Source: Oscarella lobularis (Eukaryota > Porifera > Homoscleromorpha > Homosclerophorida > Oscarellidae). Taken from it: 64,000 nt of DNA. The stretch spans positions 1,663,733-1,727,732 of the forward strand of contig NC_089175.1 of NCBI RefSeq assembly GCF_947507565.1. The letters are read 5' to 3'. Positions 55,664-64,000 of the stretch are shown piece after piece (positions within the stretch are counted from its first letter, which is position 1; every line of letters starts with the position of its first letter). The notes under the pieces were generated by a model, which did no database searches, was not told where the DNA came from, and saw only the letters and a list, made by a program, of their open reading frames with translations. The position numbers were made by a program, and so were the translations under genes.

Positions 55664-56628
55664 ATGTCGAAGAAGAAAAAGCAGGATGCCGCCAAGTAGG
55701 TTGCCGTACTAGATTCTGAAGTGCGTCGACTTACCTTGAAGTCGCTTTTTGTGAGGACATCTCCTGTCTACGGCTTCGTAGCGTCGGACGCCAAAAGCAA
55801 AGCCGAAAGCACCCTAAATAGCGATATAGCACGTGAAGAAGGCAAAGAACTTTGGCTCATACGAGTGCCTTATAACGTGAGTGCAACTGGGCGCAGCGTT
55901 GCGTTCATACGACGCTGTTTGCCTCGCAGACGGACTTGACGGCTCTTAGGGGAGCTGTGATACGGGAGAAGAAAACCGTCAATATCAAAACGAAAGTAAA
56001 ACAGAAATTCTATCGTGCAACATTCGATCAAACAATTTAAAAAGGGAGGCGAAAACAAAGACTGTGACGTTCAAATCACCGGAATAGGAAAAGTAACTTT
56101 GTTTAGTGTGTTCTAATTCATTTATGAACTAATGAAAAATTAAATTTAGCGGTCACCGCCAGATAAAATTGGCTTGGTACCGAATAACAGCAGTCCTTTG
56201 TTATCTCAAGGCACGTCACTGATTTTTGAACGTTAAATTTTCTCTAGTCTTTTACTTCAGTGAGCTTTGCTGGAAATCTAAGTCTAACTTATTGCATACC
56301 GTCACCTGAATCTACTCCGTTAACCAGCCTTCTTACGCCTCAACCGCCGTCCGTTCCCGATGGGCTAAAACCTCGCTGGAAACCGTTCGGATGGCGTACG
56401 CATTTCATACAGTTTTCTGTTCGTCTCATCTCCAAATTCATAAAAGTCTCGTTTTGCGCAGGGAGTCCTTCAGATGTTCCACGGACTAAAGCCGCAGCAG
56501 CAAAGGTTGCGAGAAAACGAAAAAGGAAAACGGAGGACGCGAAGGCAAACACGTCGCCTAAGGTAAAAACGGAATTCAATCCGCAACATTTAACACCTAA
56601 CTCTTCTCTCCAGAAGGCAAAAAGTTAA
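55664..56628 (+). CDS. POLR1G: RNA polymerase I subunit RPA34-like (POLR1G)
   Basis: A small basic nuclear protein of the Pol I RPA49/RPA34 subcomplex. The ATG at 55664 gives MSKKKKQDAAK; the first splice is unclear. Recognisable parts: KELWLIRVP (about 55845), the family signature (vertebrate VELWLIRAP); TDLTALRGAVIREKK and KQKFYRATFD; then YCIPSPES, PQPPSVPDGLKPRWKPFGW, which matches the PPGLRPRFCAFG block. It ends in a lysine-rich tail (ARKRKRKTED, KANTSPK) and, after a last intron, KKAKS with a stop at 56628. The long repetitive lysine tail of mammals is missing. It lies convergent with ATRX, 81 bp between stop codons. The exon at about 55990-56090 is uncertain. Confidence 0.7.
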
Positions 56629-56709
56629 ACCGAATTACACAACTCCAGTAACGGAATACTCTATCACTAACAGCAGCTGAAATTCCTATTAAATTGTCAA
56701 GAGCAGCCT

Positions 56710-59700
56710 TTAGTTACCTGGCCACCTGCCTTGCAGCTGCTGCAGCCACTCGGGTCTCTTCGAGATCACCCACTGAAACACGTTCGGTTGCAAACGCCTC
56801 AACGCCATCGGAAACTCAGCGCTCTTCTGCTGTCTCACCGTCTCTAAACGAAATAGTAATTCATAACCACTAAGCTGATGCCCGAGCCCGAAGATGGCGG
56901 AGTTGGCGGAGTGGGCAGAGGCGTGAACGGCGGAGGCGACAGAGGCACCGGGGACAGCGGCAGCGACGCCCTGATTCGGCAAATTCCACGGCGTTAGCGG
57001 TTGGGCGGCCGCCTGAAGGCGAGCTCGTTCCTGCTCGAACTGCATTTGCCTTTGACGCATGTCTATCAATTGCTTTTCGCGCTCGACGTCGCGCATCTCC
57101 TTCTCGCGTTGATAGCCTTCCCACGCCTGCTTCTTTTCCTCTTCGGTCAGATGCTCCTCTTCGCGATCGCGAAGGAGGGTGTTGTGATCCTGATAGCGAA
57201 TTATGTATTGCGGTTGAAGTTTTTCCAGAACGACGGTGAGCAGGGGGTCCTAAGGGCGAGTGTTATCGTTCGTGTGTGTTGACGCCGTCGATTCCGTACC
57301 TTTGGCGGGACTTGGTCCGCATCCGGTTTAGCACTCTCGATCGCTTTCGCATCAAAACGAAAGAGTTCCGCCAAATCGGCCATAGTAAAATGACGTTCGA
57401 TTTGACGCTCGTCGACGACGCGATGAGAAAGCGACGTTTTCGTCACCTAAAATTCCAATATTTGTTATTAGACGAGCTAGGGCTTAGTTCAAGACCTGTC
57501 GATCATACACTCGCTCCTCCATGGTGCCCTGAACAGAAGAAAGAGATTAATCTCTTAGCTGATCTGCTGTTAACATGCATAGGGAATTTGCTACGCTGTA
57601 TGGTGGGTTCATGCATACATGTGATGTAGATGTACATCTATGACTATTTACCTGTGCTACCAGGCGATACACGAAGACTTCTTTGAGCTGGCCAAACCGA
57701 TACGTGCGAAAAAGCGACTGGGTGTCGTACGACGGATTCCACGAGACGTCGAAAATGACGACGCGATTCGCTGCCGCTAAATTAATTCCCAACGATCCGG
57801 CTTTGGTCGAGATCAAGAAGACTCGCAATCTAAATAAACGTCGTCATCATCACTCGAATCGAACCGCGATCTCGCGCGCGCGACGACGAACCTGCGATTC
57901 TTTTTCTTATTAAAATTCTGCGCCCACATGCGACGCGCGTCCGGGTCCGTCGATCCGTCAATGCGATAATAGTCGAGTCCGACGCACATGCTCGGCTCGT
58001 TGTCTTGAAGGTAGGCTTCGACGAGATTCAGAAGGAGGATGCTTTGACTGAAAACTAGAACTTTGTCATCGATTGCTTCGGCGTTGCGAATGATCTCCAT
58101 GAGTATGACCAATTTGGAGCCCAACTCCAGGTCCTTTTCGTCGTCTTCGCCTATCAAATCGTCGTACCAGGGTGTAGCGTCTGTTAGAAAAAAGGAAAAC
58201 GTCCTTAGGCTCATACGACTACAATTATTTCGTCTCGTAGTATCAAAATAGCATCACCTTTTTCCTCTTCGTCGTTCCTAAGTCCTGCTACTTCATCGTC
58301 GCTATCCGCCGGTTTCGCCTTCTCTGAACCGCTCGTCTCTTCGTCGTCGTCAATGAACTCCTTCATCGCCTGTTGCTGCTCTCGCTCTTCTTCCCTCAAT
58401 TTCGACAGCCACGGATGAGACCAGATGCGCATCAGTTCGTGATACGACTTGAAGATCCCCGCTACTTTATTGCTGTCGGCAATGCTCTCGCCGTCTTGAC
58501 CCACTACCATGCCCAAGAAGCGACTGTACAACTTTATCTGCAGCGGCGTCATGCGAACGTAGATGACGTATTCGTGCAACGGCGGCAAGTATTGCAGAAG
58601 GACGGAATAATCTCTCCTCTATAAAAACACGTTATGAATAGGTATGTGGCGTACATACAGAGGATTGGGTGCCCTTGTTCTCCATTCTCACCTGTACGCA
58701 CGTCGACAAGAGTTTGTGCAGGACGTGCGAACGCGCTTTCATCAGTTTGACGTCAAACGCAGTCGAATCGGAGTGCTGCCCATTTCGTATGGGATTCGCA
58801 AAGCGATTGTGAAACTCGTTGCTCGACCCAAGCAAATTCGGTTTCACGAAATTCACCATGGTATAATCTTAATTTGTAAACATTTAAAGAGGCGATAGAT
58901 TTGTGATCGAAAGGTCGTACATTCGTTGAGGTTGTTCTGGAGAGGCGTGCCGGTCAGCACGATGCGTCGCAGGGTGCGAATCTGGTTCATGCACTGCGAC
59001 AATTGCGAATCGTAATTCCGAAGGACGTGACCTTCGTCGCAAAGGACGACGTCCGGACCGGGATCGCGCAGCATTTTGCGAAAACGCTCGCGCGTCTCTC
59101 TGTCGCGAACGCGCTTACCCAGACACAGATTTCGATACATCTCGTAGCCAATGATGAGAAGACCGCCAGAATGATGCCACCGCTCCAGTTGACGAAGTCG
59201 CTTCTCGTTTCCACCCTTCACCAAATGAACGACGAATTTCTGCAAAAAGGAAGTGAGATTTGAACGCGTATCCAACTGCTGTTTTTTACGTCCGGTCGGT
59301 AATCTTCTGGCACCCAGCGATCGTACTCGTCGATCCAGACGTTAATGGCGTTTACCGGAGCGACGACCATAATTCGACGCAAGCCGAGCAAGTCGCGATT
59401 CCGCCACACCAAATCGACGACAGTTAAAGCCTAAAGAAATCCGATAATACGTAATGTAATGACTGCAATTAAAAAATCAAGGATTATCAGAGCCCCCATC
59501 ATATCTTTCGTGATCAAAGACCAATGACCCATCCCTTTCTCTGTCCTCACCTGTATGGTTTTTCCGAGACCCATGCAATGAGCTAGAATGCAACCCGAAC
59601 CGCGCCGTTTTTTCACCATATCCACAGACTCAAAAACGGAATCCCACACAAACTGGACACCTTCAGTCTGATGCGGCTTCAACTCCTTCATCATGTAGTC

Positions 59701-61896
59701 GCTCACTTCCAGCACGACCTTTGACTGATCCTTGACATCCGTTTCCAATACCAGTCGCGGTGCGGCTTTTTTCGGCGACAGCCACTTCTGTCGATCCTTC
59801 TCCAATTTTTTCAATCGCTCAGCTTTCTCCTGCTCCTCCTTCTGCGCCCGTTTCGTTTCGTCTCTCAACTTGTCGTCGCTCAACACCTTTCGAATATTAC
59901 GACGTCCGCGCTTTGCTTGAGAATTCCCGTCTTCTTCTTCTTCTTCTTCTTCTTCTTCCTCCTCCTCCTCCTCCTCGTTTTCGGAAGAGCTATCCAGTAA
60001 AATTACAGCTGGTTTCTTTTTCTTTTTCTTTTTCGGCCGTTTAATTTCCTCTTCGTCTTCGTCTTCCTCTTCCTCTTCCTCGTCTTCGTCTTCGTCATCT
60101 TCCTCTTTTTGCTTGTCTCTCTTTCTCACTAACAGGTTCATTGTGCGCGCCTCTTTCACAGGAAACTCGTCGCTGCTCTCGTCACTGCTTTCCGAATTGG
60201 AACTCGAATCAGACGACGCCGTATTTCCAATTTTTTTAACTAAGGTCGACGCATTCGCTCTGCTTGTCTCCGCCGCGCCGGTGTCTTTCTTCGCTTGGGC
60301 CATTCTCTTTGCTCTCAACCGCTCCAGTATTGCTTTCGCTCCAAATCGTTCTGGCTTCAAAAGCGCCGCGTCCGATTTCTCCAAAGACGTGTGACTATGA
60401 CTCGCCATCTCTGCAGTCCGACTGCGAGTGCGCGTGGGAATTGTAAACGTTGACCCTTTCGTCAATCCAGGATCTTTTGCCTCTTTGAGTAAATCATCAA
60501 CCTCCTCCAAAGCACTTGAATGAGATGATTTGTCATCATCATCATCATCATCATTATCATCATCATCATCATCATCATCATCACCAACGTCGTCGTCGTC
60601 GCCGCCGTCATTGTCGCCGTCGCCGTCGCCGTCGCCAGCGGCGTCGTCGTCACCATTAACGCTGCTTTCCTCAATAACTCTTTTTTTCGTCTGTGTCGAC
60701 TGACCAACTTTCGTCGTTTTTCCTATTTCTCGCCCGGATTCTGATGAATCGCTTCGAATTGACGTTTTTTTGAGCACTCTCTTCTTCTTAAAATCTTTTC
60801 TAGCATTTACATTTACATCGGATACTTCTGAAGGAGATTCGGATTTCTTCACGTCGCCGCTATCATTGCTCTCTACAACCTTTCTTTTTCTCGACATTGT
60901 AGAGTGACCAGGTTCTGCTACCTTCTCTTCCTCCGACTCTGACGATGTTGAGTCGATTGTAATAGGCGTCAACTTCGACGTTACCTTGGGATATTTACGT
61001 TTTCTGTTCATAGGCGTTTTCGATTTAGACTTTGAACGTCGGTGGCGTTCCTCCTCTTTTTCTTTGTCTGCTCTTGCTGGGCCTTCCTCCTCTTTTTCTT
61101 TGTCTGCTCTAGCAGGGCCTTCCTCCTCTTTTTCTTTGTCTGCTCTTGCTGGGCCATCTTTTATCTGTTCTGAGTGTTTCCCCTGTTCTCCTTTCTTTGT
61201 CTTAGACAAAGCAGAATAGGAAGAACTTGAGCCTGAGTCCACATCAGCATCGCTTGATGGTAAGGTCCTGGCATGCCTCGGCCCAGCAGACTTCCTTGCC
61301 GTCTGATGTTGCAAAGGTAAAGGTGAATCCATTTTCTTCTTGATTCCCATCTCGCCTTTCGACGAGTCAAATGAATACGGAATTTTTTCGACAACAGGAA
61401 CCAACATTCGATATTTCGTAATAGGTTCGCCCGAACGTGAGGATTGAGCCTTCGGTACAATTGCCTCATCTTCTGACACTCTTAGTGGTGTATCAACACC
61501 TTCATACGGAGCTGAAATTTCGCTCGAACTTTCCTGTTTGTCGTCCACGCCTTCGCGCTGCGGAGATGAGGTTTCACTCAAATTTTCCGACTTCTCGTCT
61601 TGACTTGAACGGACAGGAGAACGCTCTGTCAATTTGGCTCCATCTTCCTTGCCAGTCCGCACGTCCTCGTCAATTACATAGAGCGTAGAACCAGCGGTAA
61701 AAGAAATTTCCGGTGACGTCACATCCATAGGCAATGACGGCTCATTTTCCCGGATGATGTTAAGCCCCTCCTCCTCCTGGTTGATAACAACAGTTCTAGA
61801 CACCTCCCTGGCACATTCCTGGATACATTCCTCCTCTCCGGCACACTCTTTTTCATTATCACAATTTGGAACATTTTTCTCAACTTCGTCACAAGT
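56710..61896 (-). CDS. ATRX: ATRX-type SNF2 chromatin remodeller
   Basis: A nuclear ATP-dependent remodeller. A large first visible exon (61896-about 59550) encodes a long charged, serine-rich region with four tandem [12 protein letters not shown]-type repeats, an acidic Asp run ([13 protein letters not shown]) and a Glu run, then [15 protein letters not shown] and the Walker A motif [10 protein letters not shown]. Next: [32 protein letters not shown] (the DEGH form of motif II typical of ATRX), [106 protein letters not shown] and [20 protein letters not shown]. The end is glutamine-rich (stop 56710). I find no ADD zinc-finger region; the 5' exon is unresolved. Confidence 0.9.
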
Positions 61897-62510
61897 CTAA
61901 ATTTAAAATATTAATATCAATTACAAAGTTGATATCAAATCCGTTGATTTCAAAAAACATGCCCAAATATGGAAATTAGAGCAAACAAAAACAAATCTGC
62001 AAAGAGAACGTTGAAAAAGCCTTACGTTTAGCCTTGGGTTTAGCCCAACAAGTAACGAAAGTCTTTCAACGACTGAAGAAAGTGTTTTACTAAGAGAAGA
62101 ATGTCGTCGTCGGAAAAACAACTTTCAGGCCACGTACCGAGGCTCCTGTCGAAGCATTATAGTCTTCTGGAGTCTTGAAGAGTCTTGCCGTCGTAAACTC
62201 CAGACGAAAACCGGAGAAATCGATTGCGCTTTTTCTGCGGTTCGGTTACGCACGCTAGAGAAGGAAGGTCCCGGACATTTCTGACGTAAGATCTGAAAAG
62301 ACAGCGCAGACTGCCATTTCTGACTTACTCTCCAAACTAAAGTTGTAGATTGAGCACACAATCTGCCAAATAGCTACGCTGATTGGCGCAAAAAGCAAAA
62401 GCACATACGGGAGTGCAAAACAGCATCCGGGTGATACGTGAAGCGCCTATTTCTCACAAAACATCGTGAAACTCGAGTATTTGATCTCGCAGACGCTAAA
62501 AGCAAGGCCC
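61897..62510. promoter_or_regulatory. Divergent 5' region, ATRX / C2CD3
   Basis: It must contain the 5' exon(s) of ATRX, which I could not place, and the promoter of C2CD3. A short minus-strand MLRQEPR candidate (62157) ends at a GTACGT donor but its phase does not fit the next ATRX exon. Confidence 0.4.
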
Positions 62511-64000
62511 ATGAGTTCCAGCCTTCCACCCTATGTCTCGGGATTAATCCGCGGTCACGTCGATCTGTCCGTATCGAATCTCGAATGGACGGATCGACGC
62601 TTCGCGTCGCCGCACGCCGTCTTTCTCGTCCAATGGTGGGGCCAAAAGACGTGGAGTACAATTGTAAGGTATGATTCTGTACAAAATCCGTGCGGTTGCT
62701 CGTTGAATTCCATCGAACTCAGACCCAACGCCAAAAAAACGGCCTCGTTTGAAATTCGATGTGGCATGAAGCAGTTTTCTGCTTACTTAGCTGATATCCA
62801 TGTAGACACAATAGTAAGAATAGGAGTAGATACTAAGTTGCTGACAAAAACGGTTCCGTTATCCTTGACTAACATCTCACATATGGGCTCTCTCGTATTG
62901 AAATGCGTCAAAGCTCCCGGAAGAAAAAGCTTTGGCGTCGTGAGAATATCCGATATAGCGTCTCTTGTCAATACGCGGAATATATCCAGGTGACGAGAAT
63001 CTCACCCTTTCCCTTTTTTATTTGTAAACTCCTTTTCTCGTTCTTCTCAGACGATTTCCGGTGACGTCTATACGCGACGAGACGACTCGTCTCGGTAGTG
63101 TAGACGTAAATATTAGACTTCATTTTGACGACGAGATAAGCGTAAGAACCGCAACGTAAGCCAATGCCTGGCATCTCATGACACGTCTCCCTAGAAGAGT
63201 TCTTATAGACGTGAACCGACGAAATCAGTCGTGAGTGACACGGAAGTCGTTCCAAGCCATCCTGCGGGGCCATCCTCTGACTCGATGGCCATCCAGCAAG
63301 ATGCCGGCACTTCTCAGGATCGAGACCTATTGTCCGTTTTGATGGATAAGGGGCAGCGTTTGCGCGAGGCTATGATCGTTTCGTCGCTCAAGGATTCGCG
63401 CGGCTCCGGCGTTCTTTCGTCGATGCCGCCGCCGCCGCCTGCCGCAGTCGATGCGCCGCTGGTGCACGAAAGCGTCGGAGCTGTAGCGAAAGAAGAGGCG
63501 GGCTTTAGAGTGGAAGACGTGCTGCTGGAACACGCGGAAAGGGAACGCGATTTGTGGGCGGAAAGCGACGACGACGACGACGAAGTAGTCGATGCTTTGA
63601 GCGAGTCGGATGATCCTCTTCGTGACGACTCTTTACTGACCGATCTCTTCTACCAGGCGACGAAGGCACGCGCATAGAAGCCTATAAAACATATATTAGT
63701 TTTGTTCATGAGTGCGTAGAAAAAAGTTGAGAACGATGACCAGTGCGAATCTGAATTGTCAATTGAAGAAGACGCGGAAAGCGTGCCCAAGCGTATTGCT
63801 AGGGAAAAGGAGAAGATGATCGTGGTTGAGAGAAATAGAGATGCTGTCTTATTGGCGTCTGATGACGACGAGTCTTCGTTCAATGACGAATCGACTGGTT
63901 TGTGCTCGTAATATAAACGAATTTATTCGCGAGTAATTTTTTTCTGAACAGATTACCTAGATAGGGAACTTTTGACTTTACTGGGGAGAATCGATACCGC
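62511..64000 (+). CDS. C2CD3: C2CD3-like centriolar protein, 5' part
   Basis: C2CD3 promotes centriole distal appendage assembly and ciliogenesis. The ATG at 62511 begins MSSSLPPYVSGLIRGHVDLSV, followed by VFLVQWWGQKTWS and SFEIRCGMKQFSAYLADI, closely matching the start of vertebrate C2CD3 (RVRWWGE, IRCGPKQFTSYLTDM). After a small intron comes RRFPVTSIRDETTRLGSVDV (about 63050), then an exon with DLLSVLMDKGQRLREAMIVSS (vertebrate LLSALLEQGNKLRNAMVIS), a proline run and SDDPLRDDSLLTDLFYQ. A further exon (about 63730) is acidic, and the last bases read RELLTLLGRIDT, matching the LALLGRTHS block. The gene leaves the window, so the later C2 domains are outside. Confidence 0.88.

Noticed and set aside
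1-64000. tRNA or rRNA genes
   Set aside because: I looked for cloverleaf-like and conserved rRNA words by eye and found none convincing; a covariance-model scan would be needed to exclude them.

Overview
The window is eukaryotic nuclear DNA from an animal. Genes are split by many very short introns (about 45-80 bp, GT-AG with a few GC-AG), are tightly packed, and often start head to head within 60-200 bp of each other. The content is metazoan: a Dachsous-like giant cadherin, MGAT4, TRAF-like RING/zinc-finger proteins, calnexin, RECQL5, ATRX, C2CD3, EXD1, a Rab32-type GTPase and POLR1G. Together with LRR-TKL receptor kinases and an animal GH3 beta-xylosidase-like enzyme, this suggests an early-branching animal with a compact genome. 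A homoscleromorph-like sponge is my best guess, but that is inference.

Layout. 1-4.6 kb: two TKL-type kinases on opposite strands, one cut by the window edge, the other an LRR receptor. 5.0-15.0 kb (-): a cadherin of about 3,300 residues with 27 repeats, almost all in one 9.8-kb exon, sharing a promoter region with EXD1 (+). 16.8-17.7 kb (-): a Rab32/38-like protein with degenerate GTP-binding motifs. 18-33.7 kb: a tandemly duplicated region built from (i) proteins with an LRRC8-type pannexin-like four-TM domain but no LRRs, followed by exons that read like a Rossmann/methyltransferase-like domain, (ii) an unrecognised coiled-coil family with CxxC pairs and a DSAYG tail, and (iii) RECQL5, complete once and truncated once. 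A MITE-like inverted pair, a microsatellite and EXD1 pseudogene pieces lie among them.

33.8-36 kb: small two-TM proteins and small glycine-rich hydrophobic proteins in head-to-head pairs, with further members at 41.5 and 46 kb. 36.1-38.9 kb (-): calnexin. 39.3-49.8 kb (-): three TRAF-like genes without a MATH domain plus a fragment, interrupted by a mobile-element-rich block (hAT remnant with a perfect 8-bp target duplication, a large imperfect inverted repeat, and a 1.4-kb AT-rich palindromic satellite). 49.9-64 kb: conserved housekeeping genes: MGAT4 (-) and a GH3 glycosidase (+) with start codons 79 bp apart, POLR1G (+) convergent with ATRX (-), and the 5' part of C2CD3 (+), which leaves the window.

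Most interesting is 18-31 kb: lineage-expanded genes joining an LRRC8-like channel domain to a putative methyltransferase-like domain, each sitting head to head with RECQL5 and followed by a novel small-gene family. Exon boundaries were read by eye from reading frames, splice consensus and family similarity, so gene limits are approximate where stated.
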